Part shown: one piece after another, positions 19,757-29,719 of the stretch
How the letters are laid out: each line of letters begins with the position of its first letter
Position numbering within the stretch: the stretch's first letter is position 1
From: Amphibalanus amphitrite
Taxonomy: Eukaryota; Arthropoda; Thecostraca; Balanomorpha; Balanidae
Length of the DNA stretch: 64,000 bases
NCBI RefSeq assembly: GCF_019059575.1
Contig: NW_024881592.1
Coordinates: 930,001-994,000, forward strand
Direction: 5' to 3'
Translations under genes and position numbers: made by a program
Notes under the pieces: model-generated
Told to the model about the DNA's origin: nothing
The model's input: only the letters and a program-made list of their open reading frames with translations
Databases searched by the model: none

Positions 19757-22080
19757 ATATCCTCCTTCCCGTCTATCTAAATACCCCTCACCGTCCTGGA
19801 TCACCGCCCGGCGGGGCGCCTGCAGCCGAGCGACCCTTCCTCGGGGCAGGGCCTCCAGCGGCATTGCTTATGTGAAACTCGATCTGTGTGTATCTCGGTC
19901 GAGCGGCCCGGCCTGGCGGCGCGGCCGGCGGCCATGGCGTTCCTAGAAACGGAGCCGCTGCGTCTCCCGGCGCTGCAGACGGTGCTGAAGGCGATGCTGG
20001 ATCCTCAGATGGGTTTGATGAGGCTGGACGAGCTGGTTGCAGTAGCTGTTGCTCGGCGCTGGTGGTGTTCTGTCAGATGCGTGTCGCTCGTTTGGCAAAT
20101 CGCGTCTTATAATTGTAGCAGTGGATGGGTGGTTTTGTAAACAATGACTATGCGAATTTCATATCCACGGATAGGATGTAGGCCCCAAGTTCATGACAGC
20201 ATTAGGGCTGGTTCGGAACTTCTGTTTTGCCTAACCTTTTTCATTTTGAGTGGTTGCACATCACAATAGGCGAACTGCAAGTCCTTTTGAGCTTCCTACC
20301 TGCTCCTTCTGCCGATATTGTAGGACTTTCCGATCAGTTTTGATGTAGTTGAATAGTTGAAGCTCTGTCCTTTTGAACTAAACGTTTTTGGTCAGAGGCG
20401 GCAGGGCACAGACGGTATATGTGGCTCCATTTGAAACTAGTATTTGATCAATCAAACAACATTGATTTATTCGTTTCTTTATTTACTTGAGTGTCGAAAT
20501 TGAAACGAAAATAATTTGATTTGAATGTTATGCATCCGAGAACAAATCCTTTTCATTCATTTCTACCTTTTTTTAAAGTTCGTTTTCAGTTGGGTCTGGT
20601 TTGAACAGTGGCCGTTTTGGGAGCGCTGGGACGGACTCACTGTGAGGCTTACAGAGCACGGTCGGCGCCTGGTGTGCGTCTGTGCCCGGCGCTGCACGTG
20701 CGGCCTGCAGCTCGACCTTGGTCGGCGGCCCGCCCGCGGCCGGCCCGACTGCGCCGCCTCTCTAACGACTCAACTGGCCGCCGCGTGCGCCAGCCAGCCC
20801 GGCGAGAAGCGATGCTACAAGACGGTGATGTCCCGTCCGGGGCGCCTCAGATCGGTATCCAATTTGTATCCGCGCGCTTTGATGTTTTATAGCCAGATGT
20901 GTTCAGAAATGAAGTTACACATCAGTCACGCCCGCCGAGGTGGTGCTGTTGTTCTCAATAGTGCTCCGTTTTTAGCTCTGACTCCCGACTGGCGACTCCC
21001 CGTTTCGCGGGAGGTCGTTGGTCAGAGGCGGCCCCACCCGTCTGGGGAGGGGTGAGGAGGAGGGGCTCGGCCTCCCCTTGGACGACCCCTGCCGTCCGGC
21101 TGTCGACTTTGATCCGACTATCCACCTTGATGTTGTATTTCATCTGAACGATATGAAAGAATGAGATTTGCCCGGCTTCAAAGGGCGGTGTATTTGCATG
21201 CAGGGCCGGCCGTCGGGCCGGACAGCGCTCGTCTGGGCCGGTGTCGGCGGCGACGCGACTCGGCTGCCGTCCCCACCGGCGCTCGGTCGGTCCTCTGCGG
21301 TGTGTGGCTGACCTCTGCCGGGCGCGCTGACCGCCTCCACCGCGGCGCACTCACCTGCCGCGGCGCGCCGTTCAAACCGGCCGGCCGCCTTTGATGTTGC
21401 CGCCGGTCGGCCTCTCAGATCCGCGCAGCCCCAGGCGCCAACGGCCGTCGCCGCACGAGCCACAGCGCGGTATTTCGGCTCGGATAAAAATCGCTCTGTG
21501 CCGGAGGGCCGGCGCGGTAGCGACCGCGCGCTAATTTGCGGCCCATAGTGACACGAGGCGCGGCTGGTCGGGGCCAACCGGCGCGGCGGCGCGCCAAGGC
21601 TGTTTGATCCAATGGATTATGATTGAGCAGCGATGTTTACAGCCGGGCGGGCGAGCCTCTTTCAGACGCTGTAATTGTTTGAGGGTGGTCGACGGAGCGC
21701 GACTGGCGCTTTGATTTTATGCCGCATGAGTGGCGTACTGACGGGTCGGTGACGATTATGACGCAGAACAGGTGTCACCGCGACGCATTGACCCCAGTTG
21801 GGCCGCCCTTTGGCCAATGGTGACGTCTGGGACACTTTTCGGTATAACGGTGTTCGGATGTTGGCTTGACTTTCTTCCGTTAGGTGCAAGGGTCTCGTAT
21901 GGCTAATTCTCTACATTGGAGAAAGTTCGTTTCCAAGTCTGATGCGCTATTCTCATTAGTTACTTCACAGCAATGTTCTGGGCCCGAGAAAGCAGTATTC
22001 AGGCCTGACAACACTATAGCGCATCCGAAAAGAAGCGAAGTTAGCCAGTTTTGTCCTCACACTTTTGAAATTAGACGGGG
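19757..22080. other. GC-rich, CpG-rich stretch, no confirmed gene
   Basis: Base composition shifts to high GC here. Open frames are long only because of composition. One possible coding start (ATG 19934) is listed separately. CTTTGAT words occur at 20877, 21389 (next to GCCGCC) and 21709. The region may be a promoter or CpG-island-like zone, but I see no transcription start that can be fixed. Confidence 0.35.
19934..20012 (+). CDS. speculative first coding exon (possible Axin N-terminal exon)
   Basis: An ATG in good context (GCGGCCATGG) opens 26 codons, MAFLETEPLRLPAL..., before a possible donor GTTTGATG at 20013. It would end in phase 1 with G, which is the phase needed to join the open frame upstream of the Axin ATG in the exon starting at 38850. 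The donor is poor, the phase agreement has a one-in-three chance, and the implied intron is 18.8 kb. This is a candidate only. Confidence 0.15.
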
Positions 22081-22147
22081 AGTCTAAACATGCGGTCACA
22101 ACTTTATTCATTGCTCGAAACCTCAACATTATTATGTCTCGGGGCAA

Positions 22148-22420
22148 CATAGGCGCGGGAGCCGGGGGGGGGGGGGGGGCAGTGGGGGCAGCTTGCCCCC
22201 CCCCTCAACTCTGGGGCGGTGGGGGCAGTGCCCCCACAGCATTGAGACAGAATACCACACTTTTTTGCAAATGTTTTCTTTTTTTTGTTGAAAAAGCCGA
22301 GGGGTGAAAAATAAGTGGCCTAAAACCGGTGAGAAAACTAGATTTGGGGGTACCCTAGGTTAATCTCTAACTATTATGGTGTGCCCCCCCCCCAGTCGGA
22401 AAGTAGTTTCCGCGCCCCTG
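22148..22420 (+). mobile_element. hAT-like MITE (273 bp) with perfect 8-bp target duplication
   Basis: CGGGGCAA is directly repeated at 22140-22147 and 22421-22428. The termini are imperfect inverted repeats, CATAGGCGCGGGA and CAGGGGCGCGGAA. G- and C-runs fill the interior and there is no open frame of note. The 8-bp duplication and CA-starting, GC-rich ends fit hAT-type elements. Confidence 0.75.
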
Positions 22421-22993
22421 CGGGGCAATGACGATTTCTCCGTGCAGCATCCTCCTTATCTCAATGACATCCCCAAATAGAGCGGCGACACCGGAGGACG
22501 CGGCTTGTTGATGGTTGACGGACAGTTATGGCCGATGGGAACGGGTTCACGATTCTTTGAGAACATCTTTATTCGGGGTGCCAACCGGACGGGCTGTCCG
22601 ATCCAACTGAGAGCAACAGTCTTGGGAACTGAGCTCCTTTCGAGCTGAAGGTAAACTGTATGGCCAGTAACAATGTGGGATATATGCCGTCCTGTTGATG
22701 ATCGTATATGATGGATGGCTTTACTCGGTTTTGGGCTGTTTTCGTGTTTCTGAGCAAGAATGCTTATAGACTGATACGTTAGAAGAAGAAAGTACGTTTC
22801 ATATGTTTGATGTGCTGGAAGGAAACTCGTTCGCTCATTTGCGTTCGATTGACAGTGTATAGGGTAATTCATTAATCAGTGGGAATTCGTGACAGATTTG
22901 AGGTTCCAAAGTGCGAAAAAATGACATTCAAAGCATTTAGATGCATTTGAAAGAAACTGATACCGAGTTAATCTGCATCGTAATGTTTGTCTC

Positions 22994-23151
22994 CAGTAGC
23001 GGCGGAACACCTTCAATTAAGGGGAGGGGGGGGGGGGCACTGCCGACTTTTGGTCACATTCTTTCCATGCAACGCCCTAGGGCTAATGTTAAAATGCCAA
23101 AATCAAAGGGGGGCACGGTGCCACGGTGCCCTCCCCGTTCCGCCACCTATG
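22994..23151 (+). mobile_element. hAT-like MITE (158 bp)
   Basis: Flanking 8-mers TTTGTCTC (22986-22993) and TTTGTCGC (23152-23159) differ by one base. The termini CAGTAGCGGCGGAAC and CATAGGTGGCGGAAC (right, reverse complement) are inverted repeats, with a G-run and a GGGCAC motif inside each end. It resembles the element 0.6 kb upstream. Confidence 0.72.
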
Positions 23152-23898
23152 TTTGTCGCGATACAAAATGCACCTATAAATTAGGTAGTCCATTCATCTA
23201 TCGCAAAATGCAGTGTAATATCGTCTGCACAAATTTTACTTCAATGCTTGTGAGATGCTATACAACGAACGAGTCAATGCTTACGGTCCTATGTACAGGA
23301 CAATTTGGAGCAGTTTTTCCGTTATCAAATGCTCAAAGCGATCCCTGTGAGTGTGCCTTAGCTAGGGCTTCAACCAGTTTTTCATCCATTAGATGAATAG
23401 AAATAAATCTGATTTCAAATGCCCTCTAGGTTGATGTTTTGATTGTTGTTATGGTTCGGTGGTCTAGGTATATCACCTATCTCCATTTAAGCTGCACAGT
23501 GCTAATTCATATATAAATGCTACGAATTGTGGCAAAGCAGTTCTCTGAAGAAGTGGCAAGAATAAGCCACGAAGCTTCCCAATGAAATTGAGTGTTGGGA
23601 AACTTTGCGCTCTATGTATAGATGAGCTCTTGTGAAAATAAGAATTTAATCCTAGCCTTTGCAAAAAATCAAAGGGCCTTTTACTAGTGTAGTTTGTTTT
23701 GAGATGTTCCGGGTGATCAAAGGAAGCGAAGTGTTTTGAAGTAGTTCGAACTTGTCTCTATATTCGTGTTTGAAGTCGCTTGCCACACCTTTCATTATTT
23801 AGCAACAATGGTTTCCCGGAATTTGTGGGCAGATATCACTTAGGAGGGTCTAAGTGTTGTGTAAAATAATATCAGACAACCTCAGCGAACATATGTGA

Positions 23899-23996
23899 AG
23901 ATTGGATAATGATGTAAATAATAAACCAATTAATACAAATCAAATATATTCAAAATTTGTATTAATTGGTTTATTATTTACATCATTATCCAATCT
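23899..23996. repeat. perfect 42-bp inverted repeat with 14-base loop
   Basis: Arms 23899-23940 and 23955-23996 are exact reverse complements over 42 bases, AT-rich, and separated by CAAATATATTCAAA. As RNA it would fold into an uninterrupted hairpin. Perfect arms imply a recent origin or active sequence homogenisation. A miniature foldback element is the simplest reading; no target duplication is evident. Confidence 0.9.
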
Positions 23997-24043
23997 GTCA
24001 TGGATACTCAATATGTGAAGATCTAATCCACTTTGTTCTGTAC

Positions 24044-24305
24044 TAGTGATGTCAATTACGGAAAATCGGAATACCGATACCAAACCAAATACCAACCAAA
24101 ACCACGGGAAAATACCGAAACCAAACCAACTTGGGAAACTGAGGGCAATACCAACTTTTTACCGATTTATTAGCCTCTTATACATTAGTGAGGGCTTATG
24201 ATACCAACAAAATACCAAACACAATACGATTGAAATACCAAATACCAAGTTGGTATCGGTTTGGTATCGGTATGCCAAAACGTTGGTATCCGATTGACAT
24301 CTCTA
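24044..24305 (+). mobile_element. hAT-like MITE (262 bp) rich in GGTAT/ATACC motifs
   Basis: A perfect 8-bp target duplication TTCTGTAC flanks it (24036-24043 and 24306-24313). The termini are TAGTGATGTCAAT and TAGAGATGTCAAT. The interior repeats ATACCGATACCAAACC on the left and its complement on the right, so the whole element tends to fold back. Confidence 0.85.
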
Positions 24306-25676
24306 TTCTGTACCGTCTGTAGCAAGCATGGCTGACATTGGATTGGTGAGCGAGCCGCCGGCTGATGGAAGTTCGACTATGACCTCTGGGTTACCGTCTC
24401 TCTCGAACACAAGCCAGTGTGTTGGCTGTGCTGCAGCTGGATCCATGGCTGACTCGCCCTGACGAGCGGGGCAGCTGGGCGGATCGCTCTAAAATGGCCT
24501 CCCGACCGCGGCGTGTTGTGCGCGCCGCCCGGCCGGCCGGCGGCGGCCGCTGTGTGAGGCCCGGCTGCAGAGCGCCGGTGCGGCGGCGGCGCTCCACCGC
24601 TCCGTCGGCCGCCGCCGCCGCTGTGTCGGTGGCCAGTTTTTGTCCCAGTGTCGGCATGTCGGACACCGGTTGCGCCGCTCCGCGGTCTCTTCAAGTCCGC
24701 CCCGGCCGCCGCCGCCGCCGGCAGCGCCACTTCGAGACTGTCCGCGGCCGGCGGCGCCGAGACTGTCCGCCCATGGTCACGTGGTGCGATCGCTGCCGTA
24801 TCAGCCGGCACTACAAAGGCAGCCGCCGGCCGGCAGCGGTGTGCACAGGATGCCGTTTCGGCGCCGCATTCTTGGGCAGCCGGCGGCGGCCGGCGGGCCG
24901 GCTGATGCGCCTGCTCGTCCGCCCGGCCGACTGGCCTGGGCCGGCCGGCCGGTCGCGAGCCTTTGGTGGCGGTACTGGGCTATACGCTGGTACTGGGTGC
25001 AGTGGCACTGGCAAATTACATCGGCACAAACCGACCGTGGGTTGCGCTGAAATGAATCCGAGAATAGTCTACAAATCGCTACGGAATACATGACACACTT
25101 TTTTTTCTTGAAAGCCGAGGCGATTTTTCAGCAACTAAAACATGCTCACTTCAGGGGTATCATGTATCGCCGCTTTGTTCAAAGTTGTCATGTCCTGTTG
25201 TTCGATATCCTGATGGTTATCGGTCTCGTTTAGGTAACTCGGATATCCGTCTAACCATGTCCCGAAATCGGCAACAGCTTAGTTTCACACTTTATGGCGT
25301 GTTTGCAGTCGTTTTCTTTTGTCGCCGGACCCCATTGTCCGCCGGCGCTCCGTGCCGGTCTGGAGTGGCGACTGGCGGCCTGGCTGTGTGAGCGACTCCC
25401 CGGCAGAGCTGGCGTGCAGTTCGCGCCGCCGGCTCAGTGGGTGGCGCGCTCAAAGGCTCTGAGCGAAATTCTTCAAAAGAAGTGAAGCTTTGAAGCCGTA
25501 TTGGTGGACCATCAGACGCCTTCAAAGCTGCCACGCATGTATCGCCGCTCACCGCTTTGAACAATCTATCTGAGTCCTGCATACTCGACACTCGCGCCCC
25601 GGGCCCCTCCCCTCCCCCTCTGCCCCCCCCCTCCCCCGCCGGCGTCCTGGCGCCGTCACCGGGTACGGGGCGCCCG

Positions 25677-25745
25677 CCTTTGATGCTGGTTCGGGCCTTT
25701 GATATGTTTTATATGTTTGCACCCTTTGATTTGGCTGCTTTGATG
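25677..25745 (+). promoter_or_regulatory. cluster of four TCF/LEF-type sites
   Basis: CCTTTGATG (25677-25685), CCTTTGATA (25696-25704), CCTTTGAT (25723-25730) and CTTTGATG (25738-25745) all face the same way within 69 bases. CTTTGAT is the core bound by the TCF/LEF HMG box. The position, 13 kb upstream of the Axin ATG, fits a Wnt-responsive enhancer, but function is inferred. Confidence 0.5.
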
Positions 25746-26469
25746 TCATTAAATTAGTCAGATCGGGCGCCGCTCGTCGGACGCGGATTGGAGGTGGTGC
25801 GGTTAAAGGCACCGGTCGGCGAGGGCGCCGCGACCGACGCCGGATGCAGCTGGATGACGACAGCAGCGGCGGCGGCGGCGGCGGCGCTGTGGCGACTGTG
25901 ACGTCATCCCCGTGAACGTGCGTGGTCAGGTCACGTGCCTGCTTTATTGCGTTGGCAAGGCTGGTTAGGAAATGTGATATCCTTCATGCCGTGAACGGCT
26001 TCATCTCCGGGCTCCATGAGCTTTTTTTTTGTTTTGACGTTTGGTGGGAGGCATCTGTAGCTTCGGGTAACTCAACTGAACATAATTTGGGCCGATTAAG
26101 CAGATCATTGAATCACAATCTCTGTGTACCGTGATAAGATCAATCGAACAATCACTGCATTGGCCGGCTGAAGCGACATCACGCAACGCTGTCAAAGCGC
26201 GCTTGATGGGATTAATTGCATCATTCATATACCATAGAAACCCAATTCGGTTACACAGGCAGGTGCTTTTTGATTTTCTGTTTCCGTTGCGTATTTTGCT
26301 ATATGTAATGGTATGGCTATTTGCATGGTAGGATCGAGCATAACCTGTTCAGATTTTTCGTCATAATATAAAACTCCAGCTGCTACGGTACGAAAACGTA
26401 GCTAATATGCATTATTCTCCATGCTGTTTCGTTGGGACATGGGAGTCATCAAAAGTTGTCCAGCTTCGG

Positions 26470-26710
26470 GGTCAGCTTCGTGCGAGCTCTCACAAAGCTC
26501 GCACGAAGGTGGCTAGCTCATACTTCGCCACTTTCCTTTGGAGGTCATCCGTTGAGCTTGCTGAAGTTTGGCGCTAAAGCATCGCTCTATAATCGTGCTA
26601 TGTGATCATAGCACGCCCTCGTGCCATAATCCCACGTGTCGAGCTCTCACGCCAAGCTCTGTAGTCTGGCTCTCTTACTTAGCTCACACGGTGAGCTCGG
26701 TAAGTGGAAG
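26470..26710. repeat. cluster of hairpins built on AGCTC words
   Basis: A perfect 13-base stem (CTTCGTGCGAGCT at 26476-26488, complement at 26496-26508, 7-base loop) is followed by CGTGCTATG/CATAGCACG and by CTTACTTAGCTC/GAGCTCGGTAAG type hairpins. AGCTCA/GAGCTC recurs throughout. There is no coding frame. Confidence 0.6.
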
Positions 26711-27197
26711 GCGCTGCATGCTATGAGCTGAACGCCTGCTGCCTTTGAGACCGCCACCTCGTCTGCAGTCGTCCACTGCCGTCGGCATCTTGGAATGGAA
26801 TGGTTGGAAATCTATTGAAGTGGGCGATTCAGGGATCTCGAGATGGGGCGAAGGGCTGCTGGCTGAGATATTTATGGCCAGCGTTATATAACGCTGCATG
26901 GTGGGCGGTGGCATCACATTCAAGTACACTTAGCTGTATGCATGTATATACATACAGCTTGTGTGAAAGCTCCCTCAGCTTCGCTCATTTTGATTCCTGA
27001 AGATTATCAAAAGTTTAAAACAACTTCGATTAGCTGCAGGTCATCTATCTACCTAGGAACCCATCAGGTTGCATGAGGTATGTGTTGCGTCTGTTGATAT
27101 GCGACTCCTGTTTCATTTCAGCCTATCGTGTTCTCTGGTTTCTAACAAGACGTCTTTTAGTCGGCGCGTTCACTGTCCACTGCCCAGTCCATGGTTC

Positions 27198-27537
<340 letters not shown>

Positions 27538-27539
27538 GT

Positions 27540-28716
27540 AGCGGACCGGTACGGCCCATTTGGACAGGCTGAGGGCGGGTCTGGACCGGCCGGAATGCGG
27601 AAATCACGCCCCGCGCCTACAGGTCACAGTCTTGTCTTCACGTGTCGGCCCGTGCTAATGTCCCTAGAGGCGCGTAGCGACGCTGCGTTTTAAAAACAAC
27701 CAGTCTCATCGGATAGTAGATGGTTACATTGAGTTAAACGCCGGGACTGCTACTCGCTTGTCTCCAGCAGTCTTTGGAAACCCTGGTGTTTCGCTTGACT
27801 TGGCCAACGTTCTCTCGCAGTCAGCGCTGCACCTGTGAGTATAAGCTGCATTTCATGAAACCGTGTAGCACTTGCATCTGTGAGGACGGCAGTTAGGTAC
27901 TGCTCAAGCGCCCTGTGAGGACGCCTTTGAGGACTTATGCCCAATGAGAACTGACATTGTGAGGATGGGTGCCGTCCTTTGAGGATACGTGCCGCACCTT
28001 GAGGGCTGTACCTACCCACTGCACAGCGCTCCCCAGGGCTGAGCTCCTGCTCATGTCCTGTATCGCGGGGAGAGCCGCACACTGCAGCTGATGATTCCTC
28101 TTCTCTGACGTCATTGGAGGCATTGTGATGACGTCACTGAAGGATAAGTCATCGCATGGCCGTCTAAGCGCATCAGACAAATGTCTAAAAGAACGCGCCG
28201 CTCACTCCAAAGTCCAACTTACGCGCAAGTAAACCAAATAAGTAACATCTCAGGTATTTTATTGTATCTACTCCCGGTACAACGTAAATCGTTGAAATGG
28301 CGAACTTGTTCGGGCTTCCGCCACGGTGTGAGGGGTGGGATCCGCCTGCCCCGCACTGCCGGCGGTTTCGTGGCGTGGTGATGGCGTGCCAGACCAGGAA
28401 CCAGACAGCCGCCGATGTTGAAATCCGGCGGCTGAGTCTCTCCGTCACCGGGGCGGCAGCCTTGTGGGGCGTCCCGCCACCGTCCGGGCTATATGCGGAG
28501 CAGACCGGCACCTTGGCATCAGTTCGGGGTAGTTGACGCACTCGCGGCTCAGTAGTTGACTGCTGGATTGAGGCTGGCTTGGTGTCCGGGTCGGGTTAAG
28601 AGTTTGACTTGGGCCCTGCAGTTGACCTTTGGCTCGTAGTTCCATGATGGCCAGAGGTAGTCTGTGAAGACATTGATTAGCTTTCGGTAAATTTGTGAAT
28701 CATTACACTTTGATAT
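27540..28716. other. unannotated stretch with paired CRE-like sites
   Basis: No convincing coding exon is visible. Degenerate TTGAGGA/GTGAGGA words recur at about 27875-28005, and a CRE/CCAAT group lies at 28106-28136. Confidence 0.35.
28106..28136. promoter_or_regulatory. two CRE palindromes around an inverted CCAAT box
   Basis: TGACGTCA occurs at 28106-28113 and 28129-28136, with ATTGG (inverted CCAAT) directly after the first. This arrangement resembles CREB/ATF plus NF-Y promoters. No transcript start is visible nearby. Confidence 0.4.
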
Positions 28717-29719
28717 TTAACCCTATTCCTGGCGGGGGGGGGGGCCTCAGGAGCCCCCCCCCTGAGGTTTTTTGGTTATTTCTCCCAAACGCGTTGAGCT
28801 AGGAAGCTCAAATTTTCTGACTTTTCCTAAAAGGCTTCTACGCAACATGTCTGAAAATTTTGAGTTGATCTGACCTCAGGTCAGGTCACCAGAGGCGGTT
28901 TGGTGACCCTCCCTCAGAAAAGTTTGCAATCACGCCAGAGCTAGAGTTTTTGACCGATCAATTTCTTCTCTTCAGGGTTTAGTTAGGGTACCAGTATGTG
29001 CAATTTGTATATCTCGGAATTTTGATATCGGTGACCTAAGGTCAGGTCAATTTCGCGACCTCCCCATTATAAGTCAATGGGGGAAAAATCAACTCCCTGT
29101 TTTTACCACTAAAACGGGTCGGAATGGCCCCATATACCATACATGACTTCATATACGATCAACCTTCACTACCTTGAGGTCTGTTTTGCTGTTGGGCAGC
29201 TGTGAGGTCATGTGACGTCATCAAAGGTCACCAAAGGTTTTTGGCCAATAACTCCGTACAGGAACAAGATACAGACGCTGTGGATGGTCTCATTGTGTTC
29301 AGCTCGTCAAGACGCATCGAATGATATACATGATGACCTCGAGGTCACGTGACCTGAGGTCAACCTTTGACCTTGACCTTTCGAGGTCAACATATATATC
29401 ATTCGATGCGGATTGACGAGAGGATCACGATGATGCCCTTAGTTTGTTCCTATCTTGACTAATTCGAAAGTTATTCGAGAAAAACTCTCTCCATATCTAG
29501 CGCCGCCATTTTGACTTTTTCGACCCCTGTGACGTCATCTTTGACCTGACCTGAAAATGACCTGAGTAAAAATTGTAGATTTTGGCCGTGCGTATCCGAT
29601 GCCGTTTACCGCTTGTCGCTATCTTGCTTCGTCCTCGAGATCTCAGGGGGGGGGGGCCGAATCGGCCCCCCCCCCCGCCAGTTTCTTGTCCCGGCGGAGC
29701 CCGCCAGGAATAGGGTTAA
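28717..29719 (+). mobile_element. TTAA-flanked inverted-repeat element, copy E (1003 bp)
   Basis: TTAA borders at 28717-28720 and 29716-29719 enclose perfect 20-base inverted termini TTAACCCTATTCCTGGCGGG. Subterminal G-run/C-run hairpins occur at about 28733-28765 and 29645-29685. The core is closely similar to copy A (GTATATCTC...GATATCG, GACCTAAGGTCAGGTCAATT, CCATTATAAGTCAATGGG) and dense in AGGTCA/TGACCT, including TGACCTGAGGTCA and TGACCTTTGACCT-like arrangements. There is no transposase frame. Confidence 0.87.

Larger units (their letters stand above)
24314..27190. other. GC-rich non-coding stretch
   Basis: Extended GC-rich frames at 24.4-25.1 kb look compositional: they show no domain and are open on both strands. 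A four-site CTTTGAT cluster lies at 25677-25745, a CRE-like TGACGTCA near 25900 and a set of hairpins at 26470-26710. Confidence 0.35.

Noticed and set aside
24377..25093. Overlapping long GC-rich frames on both strands
   Set aside because: Open in several frames at once because of composition, with no domain or repeated cross-frame constraint.
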